A stretch of 44,564 nucleotides of DNA, from the NCBI GenBank assembly GCA_000436535.1, contig FR886315.1, positions 1 to 44,564 of the forward strand, read 5' to 3'. The notes under the pieces were generated by a model. That model searched no databases and was not told where the DNA came from. It saw only the letters and a list, made by a program, of their open reading frames with translations. Made by a program: the position numbers and the translations under genes. Numbering within the stretch: position 1 is the first letter of the stretch; each line of letters starts with the position of its first letter. Origin of the DNA: Eubacterium sp. CAG:252. Its GTDB lineage: Bacteria; Bacillota; Clostridia; Lachnospirales; Lachnospiraceae. Of the stretch, positions 16,839 through 25,572 are shown in pieces.

Positions 16839-16870
16839 ATATCCAATATCTATTATCTATGATAAAATAT
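16839..16870. promoter_or_regulatory. Candidate LysR operator in divergent region
   Basis: The 128-bp gap between the divergent reductase and LysR genes holds TATC-N10-GATA and overlapping T-N11-A type symmetry, the kind bound by LysR proteins. Sequence support is modest because the region is AT-rich. Confidence 0.3.
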
Positions 16871-16902
16871 AGTTAAAAAGAATGATGATAGTGAGGAGTA
16901 TT

Positions 16903-17769
16903 ATGGAGATACGGGAGTTAAGATATTTTCTTGCTGTTGCAAGAGAAGAGAATATTACGCGTGCAGCTCAAAGCCTGCATATTGCCCAGCCATCACTGTC
17001 AAAGCAGCTTATGGAGCTTGAGAAAAAGCTGGATAAACAATTGTTAATTCGTGGAAAGAAGAAAATTACTCTTACAGAGGAGGGCGCAATACTCCGAAAA
17101 CGTGCGGAGGAAATTGTTGAGCTGGTGGAAAAGACAGAGCATGAGATTAGCTATGATTTTGAGGAGTTGTCGGGTGATATTTATATAGGTGGAAGTGCAT
17201 CTGAAACTATATTGTCAGTGGCGGCAGACTTAAGGCGGGAATATCCCGGCGTGAGATTTCATTTTTACAGTGGTGATGCGCAGGATGTGTCGGAAAGGTT
17301 AAATCACGGAAGCCTTGACTTTGCAGTTATGTTAGAACCTGTTGATAATATCAAGTATGAATTTGTTTCGCTGCCGGATTGCTCACAGTGGGGAGTTCTT
17401 ATGAATAAGAGTGATGCGTTAGCTGCTAAAAAGGCACTGACAAATGAAGATATTAAAAGTATTCCGTTGATTATGCATCAGAGGATTGGTCTTCAAAATG
17501 AGATTGCGCACTGGGCGGGAACAAGTACCGAAAGTCTTAATATTGCTGCAACTTATAATGTAGTACACGGAAGTCCCATTCCTTTTGTAAAACACGGGTT
17601 GGGATATTTTCTGACGGCCAGATATTTGCTTGCACCAGAGCTTGACACGGATGTGTGTTTTCTTCCGCTAGAGCCGGAACTTCCAACAAGACTGGCACTT
17701 GTGTGGAAGAAACATGCGGTATTCAGTAAGGTGGCAGAGGCATTTTATGGCAGGATATGTAACAGGTAG
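16903..17769 (+). CDS. LysR-family transcriptional regulator
   Basis: A 288-residue LysR-type regulator. The N-terminal winged helix-turn-helix is clear (MEIRELRYFLAVAREENITR, AAQSLHIAQPSLSKQLMELE), followed by a periplasmic-binding-like effector domain from about residue 90. ATG 16903 follows GAGGAG at 5 nt and is preferred to the in-frame ATG at 16882. It is divergently arranged with the AKR-GyrI gene, the usual layout for a LysR protein and its target. Since the target looks chimeric, the present regulatory purpose is uncertain. The effector is unknown. Confidence 0.9.
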   Translation: MEIRELRYFLAVAREENITRAAQSLHIAQPSLSKQLMELEKKLDKQLLIRGKKKITLTEEGAILRKRAEEIVELVEKTEHEISYDFEELSGDIYIGGSASETILSVAADLRREYPGVRFHFYSGDAQDVSERLNHGSLDFAVMLEPVDNIKYEFVSLPDCSQWGVLMNKSDALAAKKALTNEDIKSIPLIMHQRIGLQNEIAHWAGTSTESLNIAATYNVVHGSPIPFVKHGLGYFLTARYLLAPELDTDVCFLPLEPELPTRLALVWKKHAVFSKVAEAFYGRICNR

Positions 17770-17803
17770 AATGACTTAATTTATTTTAAGAGGTTGGATT
17801 ATT

Positions 17804-18271
17804 ATGATAAAAATATATACAGACATAAATCAGGTGAAAAAATCGGGAAAAGAGTTAATAGAGAGTCCATATGATAAATGCAGTCTTATAGAGGCAGAGT
17901 ATATAAAGGAGTTTGGAATTAATAGTTTATATAAAATACAGGAAGATATAGCAATTAAAATAGATAAATGCACAGTAGACAGTCGTAACAACATTATATC
18001 TCCATTTACAAATGCTCCAATTAGAGTAGACCAGTTATCGGATGGAAGCAGAACAGCAGAGTTTATTTATGTATATACACAATTAGGTAATACTGATGAA
18101 ATTATTGATATAACATCCTGTGGACCTAATGCCTTAAAATATATATTTGAAAAATATAAAGAGTGCAGTCTGAATGTGTTGCTTACACATTTAGAAATAC
18201 CTAAAGATATTATATTTGATTTTGAGTATAATGGATATCTTCTTCATAATACATCTGAAATATTTGAATAA
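17804..18271 (+). CDS. DUF4869-like protein, first gene of AT-rich cassette
   Basis: A 155-residue soluble, acidic protein beginning MIKIYTDINQVKKSGKELIE. From memory it resembles the uncharacterised DUF4869 family of Clostridia; I cannot verify this without a search. I see no catalytic motif, signal or membrane span. It starts at ATG 17804 with AGAGG upstream. It stands 15 nt ahead of a P-loop ATPase gene and is very AT-rich, as are the next three genes. A role as a substrate-recognition or toxin-like component of this cassette is only a guess. Confidence 0.6.
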   Translation: MIKIYTDINQVKKSGKELIESPYDKCSLIEAEYIKEFGINSLYKIQEDIAIKIDKCTVDSRNNIISPFTNAPIRVDQLSDGSRTAEFIYVYTQLGNTDEIIDITSCGPNALKYIFEKYKECSLNVLLTHLEIPKDIIFDFEYNGYLLHNTSEIFE

Positions 18272-18286
18272 TGAAAGGCATAGGCA

Positions 18287-18724
18287 ATGAAAACAATAGA
18301 GTTTAAAGATAAGTTATCTCAGATAGAAATAATTATTAATCTTTATGGTAAGTTTAACATCATAGATGGTGATAGTGGAACAGGGAAAACATTTTTATAT
18401 GAATTGATAAATAATAATAAAGTTAAAAATACAATCTGCATAAATACAGATACATTAAAAGCATGGGAATTAGCAGGTAATGTGGAAGATAGTTTTAAAA
18501 ATATATTGAAGAATAGTGCAGATACGTTAATTATAATAGACAGGGCAGATGAGATTTTTAGAACGAATGAAAATATTTTAAATATAATATGCTTAGATGA
18601 TAGTAGTAATATTTTTTTAATGTTTACCAGAACTTCCATATTTGTACAGGATATAACAACCTGGCACAATGTGGAATATGATAAGGAAAATAGTAAATTA
18701 ACAGTAGAGCCAGTATTTGATTAG
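18287..18724 (+). CDS. Miniature P-loop ATPase
   Basis: A 145-residue nucleotide-binding protein. A Walker A motif, GDSGTGKT, lies at residues 28-35 and a Walker B, TLIIIDRAD, at about 80-88. FLMFTRTS further on could be a sensor strand. At this length it is a bare P-loop core without the helical lid or extra domains of AAA+ or ABC ATPases. ATG 18287 follows AAAGG. It ends 16 nt before the Toprim-like gene, so the pair is probably translated together. OLD- and Gabija-type defence proteins combine an ATPase with a Toprim nuclease, and this pair could be a minimal split version; that is inference. Confidence 0.75.
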   Translation: MKTIEFKDKLSQIEIIINLYGKFNIIDGDSGTGKTFLYELINNNKVKNTICINTDTLKAWELAGNVEDSFKNILKNSADTLIIIDRADEIFRTNENILNIICLDDSSNIFLMFTRTSIFVQDITTWHNVEYDKENSKLTVEPVFD

Positions 18725-18740
18725 TATGCTGGAGAAAAAT

Positions 18741-19307
18741 ATGATTTATATATTTACAGAGGACTCCAGAGATGGAAAAGAATTAATTGAGAGTGTGGTG
18801 AAAATATTATATCCAGACTACGACATAAAGGTAGATACACTTCAGGGAATATATAATGCTGTAAATAAATTAAAAGATAAAATAGAACAGAATAATATAG
18901 ATTTTAATAATGATTATATAATTGTTGTTATAGATAATATACTTGAAAATATAGATATAAGGCAGGATATAAAGGACTTAAATATTTTTTGCAGGCAATA
19001 TAGTAATATTAAATTGATTAATACACAGTCATTTGAAGTTGAAATACTTAGAGTGGACGATATAGAATATTTAGGCGATGTATCAGAATATAATAAGTAC
19101 TTTAGAAAATTAAAGAATATAACAAATACAACTGCAATGACGATGAAGGTCAAGAATGATGAAGTATATGAACCGCTTATAAACAAAGCAGTGGAATTGA
19201 AAAGAAAGAAACGTAGCAGATATTCAGATGCACAAATACTAGCCTCAATATCAAAGCTTATTCTTAATAAGGTATTTGCGGGTAATGCAAATTTAAAACC
19301 AATATAA
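18741..19307 (+). CDS. Toprim-like unrecognised protein
   Basis: A 188-residue protein of unknown function. The opening MIYIFTEDSRDGKELIESVV, with an early acidic residue after a hydrophobic strand, then DYIIVVIDN (about residues 54-62) and TQSFEVEIL (about 96-104), follow the order seen in Toprim-like nucleases of the OLD/RloB type (E, then D, then SFE). The match is by eye and weak. The C-terminus is basic (KRKKRSRYS). Two earlier in-frame starts exist (18717, 18726), but ATG 18741 has GGAG 6 nt upstream. It follows the miniature ATPase. Confidence 0.5.
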   Translation: MIYIFTEDSRDGKELIESVVKILYPDYDIKVDTLQGIYNAVNKLKDKIEQNNIDFNNDYIIVVIDNILENIDIRQDIKDLNIFCRQYSNIKLINTQSFEVEILRVDDIEYLGDVSEYNKYFRKLKNITNTTAMTMKVKNDEVYEPLINKAVELKRKKRSRYSDAQILASISKLILNKVFAGNANLKPI

Positions 19308-19358
19308 GGCAACTGTTGGAAAAATAATTGCTGTATCAGAAAATCAAACGAGTGTATA

Positions 19359-19580
19359 TTGTCAATAATTGATGTCGAAAAAATACAGAAAGAGGAAAAA
19401 ATTAAAAGCAGTAATAGTTTATATAAGTTACAGGTATTAATGGCGAATACAATATATTTAAGCGTGCTTAAGGAAATAGACAGAATTATTGGAGAAAATA
19501 TATCAGATAGCTTAGCGGGAAAACTTTCAGACTTATATAAAACAAATGTATATAATGCTGAAAAAAATAAGCTATCATAA
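19359..19580 (+). CDS. Small helical protein at the end of the cassette
   Basis: A 73-residue frame with a TTG start and no strong ribosome binding site, so the start is uncertain. The product is predicted to be mostly helical and charged (KIQKEEKIKSSNSLYKLQVL), with no motif I recognise. It is as AT-rich as the three genes before it and separated from the Toprim-like gene by 51 nt. It may be a real fourth subunit or the end of a degraded gene. Confidence 0.35.
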   Translation: MSIIDVEKIQKEEKIKSSNSLYKLQVLMANTIYLSVLKEIDRIIGENISDSLAGKLSDLYKTNVYNAEKNKLS

Positions 19581-19663
19581 AAGCTTTATATCCTAGACCA
19601 ATCACCAATAGTAGATTATAATATAACTAAACAATCAGATGACAGAATGGAGGAGTGTGTAGT

Positions 19664-20143
19664 ATGTCAGCAGATAAGACCAATGTAATGAGAATTCTTG
19701 ACCAGAAGAAGATTAAATATAAAGTACACGAATATAAGGAGTCAGGTGCTGTAAGCGGAGTTGAGGTGGCAGCAGCGCTTGGTCAGAACCCTAAGAGAGC
19801 ATTTAAGACACTTGTTACTGTAGGAAAAAGTGGTAATCATTATGTATTTATGGTTCCTGTGGCAGAGGAGCTTGACCTTAAGAAAGCGGCTAAGTGTGTG
19901 GGTGAAAAGAATATTGAAATGATAAAGTCAAAGGAGCTGCTTCCGCTTACCGGATATATTCATGGAGGCTGTTCACCGGTTGGCATGAAGAAGTTTTTTA
20001 AGACAGTGATAAACAATAGTGTTTTAGATATTGATGACACAATATTTTTCAGTGCAGGAAAGATAGGCTTCCAGATAGAAACTATGTATGATGAACTTAA
20101 GAAAGTCATAAGAGTTGATGAAGCAGATATTGTAGTAGAATAG
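19664..20143 (+). CDS. ybaK: Cys-tRNA(Pro)/Cys-tRNA(Cys) deacylase YbaK
   Basis: A 159-residue editing domain that hydrolyses mischarged cysteinyl-tRNA(Pro). Family signatures are visible: GAVSGVEVAAALGQNPKRAFKTLV, with the conserved lysine, FMVPVAEELDLKKAAK and GYIHGGCSPVGMKK. The frame is open from GTG 19655, but that codon lies inside the GGAGGAGTG ribosome binding region; ATG 19664 is chosen. GC content returns to that of the housekeeping genes here, marking the right edge of the AT-rich cassette. Confidence 0.93.
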   Translation: MSADKTNVMRILDQKKIKYKVHEYKESGAVSGVEVAAALGQNPKRAFKTLVTVGKSGNHYVFMVPVAEELDLKKAAKCVGEKNIEMIKSKELLPLTGYIHGGCSPVGMKKFFKTVINNSVLDIDDTIFFSAGKIGFQIETMYDELKKVIRVDEADIVVE

Positions 20144-20242
20144 CAGGGGAAATGTATTAAATATGTATTTGAATATTAAAATGTTATTGAAACTTTAAAA
20201 TAAAATGCAATAAAATATAAAATACGTAAGGAAGGAGTCTGT

Positions 20243-20824
20243 ATGGCCGAAGAAAAGGAAAACGGAAAGTTTATGGTGGGCGGCTATGAGTTTGCCACAA
20301 AAGAGGAGGCGCAGCTTGCAAAGGATGAGCTGAATGCTATCAAGTATCTTTCGCAGAAGACTAACAGCAAAGACCCTAAGCAGGTATATAGTCTGTATAA
20401 CAAGATAATAGAAAGAAAGCTTTTTTCGACACATGTCGGTATGAATTATCTAAAGAATTTGCAGACTTTTCTGTATAAGAGTGATGAGATACCAAACGAT
20501 AAAATCCAGCCTATTCCTATCAATGCTGAGACTCAGGGAGAGATTAACATAAGAAGGGAAAGAAGTGAGTTTAAGAGTGAACTCAGGGACATGTCGGTAA
20601 AGGTGGCTAAGTATAAGAATAATTTTACAAGAGTTATGATAATAAATGTGGTGCTTATTATTATCATAATTGCTATGTTTGTGATACTTAATACAAGCTC
20701 TAATCCCAATATTATTAACTATGAGGTAAATATACAGAATAAATATTCACAGTGGCAGGAGCAGTTACAGTCACAGGAAGAATCACTTAATGCAAGGGAA
20801 AATGCTCTTAACAACAGAAAATAA
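20243..20824 (+). CDS. Conserved-looking single-span membrane protein
   Basis: A 193-residue protein of unknown function. A soluble N-terminal part (about 1-130, with YEFATKEEAQLAKDELNAIK and THVGMNYLKNLQTFLY) precedes one hydrophobic span (MIINVVLIIIIIAMFVILN, about 133-151). A polar C-terminus predicted as coiled coil (SQWQEQLQSQEESLNAREN) would lie on the other side of the membrane. It starts at ATG 20243 behind AAGGAAGGAG. It sits just upstream of the two-component genes but is not clearly part of their operon. Confidence 0.7.
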   Translation: MAEEKENGKFMVGGYEFATKEEAQLAKDELNAIKYLSQKTNSKDPKQVYSLYNKIIERKLFSTHVGMNYLKNLQTFLYKSDEIPNDKIQPIPINAETQGEINIRRERSEFKSELRDMSVKVAKYKNNFTRVMIINVVLIIIIIAMFVILNTSSNPNIINYEVNIQNKYSQWQEQLQSQEESLNARENALNNRK

Positions 20825-20931
20825 ACACATTTTATTAACTGGAAGAACACATTTTAAACATATTTATTATCTATAGTGATAAGAAATGAGAATTATGTTA
20901 TCAGACACAAGAAGAATGGAGATTGAAGGAT

Positions 20932-21609
20932 ATGGATAGTTTAAAGGTTTTAATGGTTGATGATGAAAGCAGAATGAGAAAGCTGGTAAGTGACTTTCTT
21001 ACACGAAAAGGATATGAGGTAATAGAGGCTGGTGATGGCGAGGAGGCTATTGATAAGTTCTATGAAGATAAGGATATAGCACTTGTCATACTTGATGTTA
21101 TGATGCCTAAGATGAATGGCTGGGATGTCTGTAAGGAAATCCGCAAGAATTCCAATGTTCCTATTATTATGCTTACTGCAAAGAGCGATGAGGCAAGTGA
21201 GCTTAATGGCTTTGACTGTGGAGCAGATGAGTATATTTCAAAGCCTTTCAGCCCTAAAATTCTTACAGCAAGAGTTGATGCGCTTATCAGAAGGTCTTAT
21301 AGTATAGACAGCAGTGAAATAATAGATGTCGGCGGCATTATTATTAATAAGGCGGCTCATATAGTAAAGATTAATGACGAGGAGATTGAGCTTAGTTTCA
21401 AGGAATTTGAACTGCTTACATATTTTGTTGATAATAAGGGAATTGCCTTATCAAGAGAAAAGATACTCAATAATGTATGGAATTATGACTATTTCGGTGA
21501 TGCCAGAACTATTGATACACACGTCAAGAAGTTAAGGAAAAAGCTTGGCGATAAGGGCGACTACATAAAGACTATATGGGGAATGGGTTACAAGTTTGAG
21601 GTAGTTTAA
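20932..21609 (+). CDS. OmpR/PhoB-family response regulator
   Basis: A 225-residue regulator. The receiver domain (about 1-118) has the acidic pair in VDDE, the phospho-acceptor aspartate in LVILDVMMPKMNGWDV, the threonine in IIMLTAKS and the lysine in ISKPFSPK. A winged-helix DNA-binding domain follows (about 130-225) with SFKEFELLTYF and DTHVKKLRKKLG. A TTG start at 20923 is possible, but ATG 20932 gives the usual N-terminus, with GGAG 10 nt upstream. The sensor kinase gene follows 67 nt later. Confidence 0.93.
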   Translation: MDSLKVLMVDDESRMRKLVSDFLTRKGYEVIEAGDGEEAIDKFYEDKDIALVILDVMMPKMNGWDVCKEIRKNSNVPIIMLTAKSDEASELNGFDCGADEYISKPFSPKILTARVDALIRRSYSIDSSEIIDVGGIIINKAAHIVKINDEEIELSFKEFELLTYFVDNKGIALSREKILNNVWNYDYFGDARTIDTHVKKLRKKLGDKGDYIKTIWGMGYKFEVV

Positions 21610-21676
21610 GGACAGATGTTTTATTAAACGGGTAGAATTTGTATGATTTCAAAATAGTTTATACGAGGTTTAAGTA

Positions 21677-23350
21677 ATGGGTAAACATTCGATTAGATTT
21701 AAGATTACATTGTTGTTTGCGGGTATAATATGTATACTTATAGTTATGTTGCTTCTTTTTAATATAACATTTTCAGAGAAGTTTTATATGAAGGATAAGC
21801 AGGAAGCTATGTTAAATGCTTATGAGAGTATAGACGATGCCTGCGACCAGTACAGTTCAGGCTCCCTGGCTGACACAGACCTTAAGAATAATCTTGAGCA
21901 GGTATCGACTTCCAAAGGTATGTCAGTCATAATTGTCAACAGCGACTGGACAACATTTTATGTAAGCACACAGGGCGATGAGATGATGCTTGAAAGATTA
22001 AAGAAGAGCATATTCAATAATGATATATTTCAGGGAATATCTGATAAGAGCAGTTCAGCGCAGCAGGGACAGCCGGATGCAAGCAACGATGGCAATGGTG
22101 AAGTGCCGGATAAACAGCCTGATGATATGGATGGCGGTGATGAAGCGGATAAGAATAATGGAAAGAAAAATCCACCGGAAAAGATTATAGATATGTCAGG
22201 CAATGGTGCAAGTGAAACAAGGGAAATTTTATATCAGAGCGACAGATATACAGTGCAGAAGGTGTATGATAACCGTCTGCTGGATGATTACATAGAACTG
22301 TGGGGTACTCTTAATAATGGTAACTTCATACTTATAAGGACACCTATACAGGGAATAAAGGATAATGTACATATTTCCAATACATTTATAACATATATAG
22401 GAATAGGTACTCTTATTATAGGAATTGTGGCGGCTTTTGTACTGTCATCTTATATATCAAGACCGATTAAGCAGTTATCCAACATAGCAGAACGTATGTC
22501 AGAGCTTGACTTTGATGTTAAGTATGATGGAAAGGACAAGGGCGAGATAGGACTTCTTGGAAACAGTATGAATAATATGTCCAAGAAGCTTGAGGAAAAT
22601 ATATCGCAGCTTAAGGCAGCCAATCTTGAGCTGCAAAGGGATATTGATAAGAAGGAGAAGCTTGAGCAGATGCGTACTGACTTCCTTTCCAATGTATCAC
22701 ACGAGTTAAAGACTCCTATAGCGCTTATACAGGGTTATGCCGAAGGTCTTAAAGAGGGTATAACTGACGACCCTGAAAGTATGGACTTTTATTGCAGCGT
22801 TATTATGGATGAAGCTGCCAAGATGAACGATATGGTTAAGAGACTTCTTACACTTAATCAGATAGAGTTTGGCGAGGATGAGCTTGTCATGGAAAGGTTT
22901 GATATCAATGAGCTTGTGAAGTCGGTTGCAAGTGCCAATGAACTCCGTGCATCACAGAAGGAGCTTAAGATAACCTGTGATATTAAGGATACACCTTTAT
23001 ATGTATGGGCAGATGAGTATAAGGTTGAGGAAGTTATAACTAACTACATATCGAATGCTATCAATCACTGCTGCAATGAGAATATCATTAAGGTTGCAGT
23101 CGGACAGATAGATAAGGAAAATGTAAGAGTATCAGTATTTAACACGGGTAAAAATATTCCGGAAGAAGATATTGACCATATATGGGAAAAGTTCTATAAG
23201 GTCGATAAGGCAAGAACAAGAGAATATGGCGGAAACGGCATAGGTCTTTCCATAGTCAAGGCGATTGTTGAGTCTATGGGTAAGAAATGCGGTGTAAATA
23301 ATCTTCCTGACGGAGTTGAGTTCTGGTTTGACCTTGACTGCAAATTGTGA
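21677..23350 (+). CDS. Membrane sensor histidine kinase
   Basis: A 557-residue sensor kinase. One transmembrane span near residues 10-30 and a second near 235-258 enclose an extracellular domain. That domain contains a low-complexity, Asp/Gly/Lys/Pro-rich insert (about 125-172, SSAQQGQPDASNDGNGEVPD and onward). A HAMP linker, then the HisKA box with the phospho-accepting histidine in NVSHELKTPIALIQGYAEGL, and an ATPase domain with the N-box NYISNAINH and GGNGIGLSIVKAIVE follow. It pairs with the upstream regulator. The lipoprotein gene 52 nt downstream may be part of the sensing or response. Confidence 0.92.
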   Translation: MGKHSIRFKITLLFAGIICILIVMLLLFNITFSEKFYMKDKQEAMLNAYESIDDACDQYSSGSLADTDLKNNLEQVSTSKGMSVIIVNSDWTTFYVSTQGDEMMLERLKKSIFNNDIFQGISDKSSSAQQGQPDASNDGNGEVPDKQPDDMDGGDEADKNNGKKNPPEKIIDMSGNGASETREILYQSDRYTVQKVYDNRLLDDYIELWGTLNNGNFILIRTPIQGIKDNVHISNTFITYIGIGTLIIGIVAAFVLSSYISRPIKQLSNIAERMSELDFDVKYDGKDKGEIGLLGNSMNNMSKKLEENISQLKAANLELQRDIDKKEKLEQMRTDFLSNVSHELKTPIALIQGYAEGLKEGITDDPESMDFYCSVIMDEAAKMNDMVKRLLTLNQIEFGEDELVMERFDINELVKSVASANELRASQKELKITCDIKDTPLYVWADEYKVEEVITNYISNAINHCCNENIIKVAVGQIDKENVRVSVFNTGKNIPEEDIDHIWEKFYKVDKARTREYGGNGIGLSIVKAIVESMGKKCGVNNLPDGVEFWFDLDCKL

Positions 23351-23402
23351 TAGAATTCATATAGTTTAGGGTTAAGAATTGTCAGAATGGAGACTGTTAT
23401 AT

Positions 23403-24164
23403 ATGAAAATGAAAAAGTTAGTAATAGCAGCGATATGTGCGGTTGGTGTATTTGCACTGTCAGGCTGCGGTGACAATGTTGCATTGACAAATGAACAGAA
23501 TGATATTATAGCTGAGTATGTTGCTGGTGCCCTGCTTATGCATTCATATGATAATGAGTGGAAGTATACTAAGTTGAATAGTGCACAGGATGCAGGTTAT
23601 AGCACACAGAAGGCTTTAAAGGCTGAATTAAATGCGGCATCATCCACTGGTAATGCACAGACAACAGCGGCAGGAGCCGTATCAGGGACAACTGCATCAG
23701 GAACTGCAACAGCTGCCAGTGCTGCTACAGGAGCTGGAACAACAGCCAAAAGCTTATCAGAAGCACTCGGTTTAAGCGGTGTTACAGTGAGCTACAAGGA
23801 TGTATCAATAGGTGATAGATATCCTACAGATGCCTATGCGGTATGTGTTCCGGCAGATAGTGGATGTAAGGTTGTGGCAGTGGAGTTTACTATTAAGAAT
23901 AATGGAGCTTCGCCTATAACAGCGACAACCAGGTCATCAGCAGTGACTATGAAGCTTAAGCTTGGAAGCGGCTCTTATAATCAGTATAAGTCTATGTTGA
24001 AGAATGACATATGCGGGCTTGATGGAGTAAGTATAGCTGCTGGGGAAAGTTATACAGCAGTAGCAGTATTTCAGGTTCCATCGGATTCTGCGGTCAAGTC
24101 TTCTGATATGAAGCTTGAAGTGCTCTCTGGTTCACAGACAGTAGAAAATATAAGTCTTCAGTAG
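23403..24164 (+). CDS. Secreted lipoprotein with DUF5067-like domain
   Basis: A 253-residue predicted lipoprotein. The signal peptide KKLVIAAICAVGVFALSGCG ends in a lipobox with the lipidated Cys23. A low-complexity Ala/Thr/Gly linker occupies about 80-125. The C-terminal part (about 130-253), with VVAVEFTIKNNGASPI and VFQVPSDSAV, resembles an immunoglobulin-like DUF5067/DUF4352 domain of cell-surface proteins in Firmicutes. The frame can open earlier at TTG 23379, but ATG 23403 starts the signal peptide. Position after a sensor kinase suggests a cell-envelope role. Confidence 0.8.
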   Translation: MKMKKLVIAAICAVGVFALSGCGDNVALTNEQNDIIAEYVAGALLMHSYDNEWKYTKLNSAQDAGYSTQKALKAELNAASSTGNAQTTAAGAVSGTTASGTATAASAATGAGTTAKSLSEALGLSGVTVSYKDVSIGDRYPTDAYAVCVPADSGCKVVAVEFTIKNNGASPITATTRSSAVTMKLKLGSGSYNQYKSMLKNDICGLDGVSIAAGESYTAVAVFQVPSDSAVKSSDMKLEVLSGSQTVENISLQ

Positions 24165-24183
24165 ATTGTATTAAAAGAATATG

Positions 24184-24223
24184 AAAAAAGGATTGGTCGG
24201 AATATTCCAGCCAATCCTTTTTT
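24184..24223. terminator. Bidirectional terminator
   Basis: A6GGATTGG (24184-24196) pairs perfectly with CCAATCCT6 (24211-24223). It serves the lipoprotein gene and the convergent pectinesterase gene. Confidence 0.85.
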
Positions 24224-24230
24224 AGTCTTG

Positions 24231-25178
24231 TTATTCACCCGCAAGCACATTTTCCTTAGTATACAGCAGAGCCTCCTCATCTGTAAGTATCCTCGCATAT
24301 GAAGCACGTTTTTCTGGCTGATAGCCCGGTCCGTGACCATTGTATTCTGCATAGTATACAGTATCGTGGGCTTCTTTTTTATTCCAGTCGTCAAATCCCT
24401 CTTTTATAATCTGGTCGGAATATTCGCAGTTTAAGAGAACAACTTTTGCGTGTATTCTCCAAGGACGGCTTAGGCAACACGTTTCCTTAGGACAGTTTCC
24501 TGTAAATGTACAGCTATCAAACACGTAACCGAATTTCTGACCTTCATATGTTGAAGGAGCAGTATAATAACTGTTAATTTTTTCGCCACGGTCAAGTGCA
24601 TATAATGTGCAGTTTTTAAAGTATGCTGTTGCACTTCCGAATATAAAGTCAATCTCGCCGCATATATAACAGTCTTCATATAGCTGTTTGTAAGGAATTC
24701 GCGGAGCAAATTCTGTAGGACCAACGAAACCGCCCGGCTGCTTTTCCTTTAGTGGGAGAGGTCCTGTAAAAAGTGTATCCTGATGTCCAAGAAGACGACA
24801 GTTTTTGAAAGTTAAGTTGTCACCCTCAGCGTATACAGCTATTGCCTGTCCGACTTTTTTGCCAAAGCCTGCTGAGTTCTCAAATGTAATATTGAAAGCC
24901 TGAAAGTTATTCGCGTTGACAAAAAACGTATAAGACCTGAAAGTGCCACGCCTGCTGTTATCAGGCATTGTCATAAGTGCATAATACCCCTCTGTTATAA
25001 CAGTATGTTCTTTTGATTCACCTATAAGTGTTATGTTATCTTTTTTTATTTCTACCCGTTCTTTATATATACCATTTTTAATGAATATAGTTTCTCTTTC
25101 ACAGGAAGGACTTATTGAGTCGATTGCCTGCTGTATTGAATTATAATCTCCTGTATTATCCTTAGATACGGTAATCAT
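24231..25178 (-). CDS. Pectinesterase (carbohydrate esterase family 8)
   Basis: A 315-residue right-handed beta-helix esterase that removes methyl groups from homogalacturonan. Family motifs are in order: GQAIAVYAEGDN, GHQDTLFTGP, the catalytic aspartate in CGEIDFIFGSATAYF, and LSRPWR. The upstream extension to 25271 is not supported: ATG 25178 follows AAAGGA and begins the domain directly (MITVSKDNTGDYNSIQQAID). No signal peptide is visible, so it is probably cytoplasmic and acts on imported oligomers. Its promoter region shares a motif with the RpiB-like gene at 26.9 kb. Confidence 0.92.
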   Translation of the reverse strand: MITVSKDNTGDYNSIQQAIDSISPSCERETIFIKNGIYKERVEIKKDNITLIGESKEHTVITEGYYALMTMPDNSRRGTFRSYTFFVNANNFQAFNITFENSAGFGKKVGQAIAVYAEGDNLTFKNCRLLGHQDTLFTGPLPLKEKQPGGFVGPTEFAPRIPYKQLYEDCYICGEIDFIFGSATAYFKNCTLYALDRGEKINSYYTAPSTYEGQKFGYVFDSCTFTGNCPKETCCLSRPWRIHAKVVLLNCEYSDQIIKEGFDDWNKKEAHDTVYYAEYNGHGPGYQPEKRASYARILTDEEALLYTKENVLAGE

Positions 25179-25284
25179 TGCTGCTGTTCCTTTCTTTTGC
25201 AATATAATGTTATAATATTTCGCATACAAAGTGCATATTTGAAAAAAATATGTTGTATTACTTACTGTCAAGGGTCAAGTTATC

Positions 25285-25325
25285 TCAAAAATGCTGCGTA
25301 TTTTCTCGATGTGGCGTATTCATCA
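25285..25325. repeat. Repeat copy A in pectinesterase leader
   Basis: The string TCAAAAATGCTGCGTATTTT followed by a CG-containing stretch is closely similar to TCAAAAATGCCGCGCATTTC at 27558. Read on the minus strand it ends in GCATTTTTGA and lies in the presumed 5' leader of the pectinesterase mRNA. The hairpin it could form is weak. Confidence 0.45.
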
Positions 25326-25397
25326 TATAAAATCTCATAAATATATATAAAAATGCAAGTAAGTCTATGTATATTTCTTAGATTTTGCATGACTCTG

Positions 25398-25418
25398 AAC
25401 AGTAAACACATTATAGCA
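25398..25418 (-). promoter_or_regulatory. Pectinesterase promoter with shared operator-like motif
   Basis: On the minus strand, TGCTATAAT is an extended -10 box running straight into GTGTTTACTGTT. The 18-bp plus-strand string AACAGTAAACACATTATA (25398-25415) matches AACTGTAAACATATAATA at 27589-27606 at 15 of 18 positions. A repressor bound here would block initiation. Confidence 0.5.
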
Positions 25419-25572
25419 TTTTTTGGGGAACTTAAAATAGTTTTATAGACATTTATGCATAAAAAATGTATACTTACTTGTAAAATGTGCCAGATTAAGC
25501 CCCGTAATATGCCGTATATAATGTTATGAAAGCTTGTCAGACGGGCAGAAAATACAGGAAATGGATGTAATT

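Larger units (their letters stand above)
25179..25572. other. Intergenic region between pectinesterase and acetyltransferase genes
   Basis: About 390 bases with no gene. It holds the divergent control region of the pectinesterase: a repeat at 25285-25325, a TGTTTAC motif with extended -10 at 25398-25418 (minus strand) and AT-rich sequence upstream. On the plus strand I see no clear promoter for the acetyltransferase gene. Confidence 0.5.
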
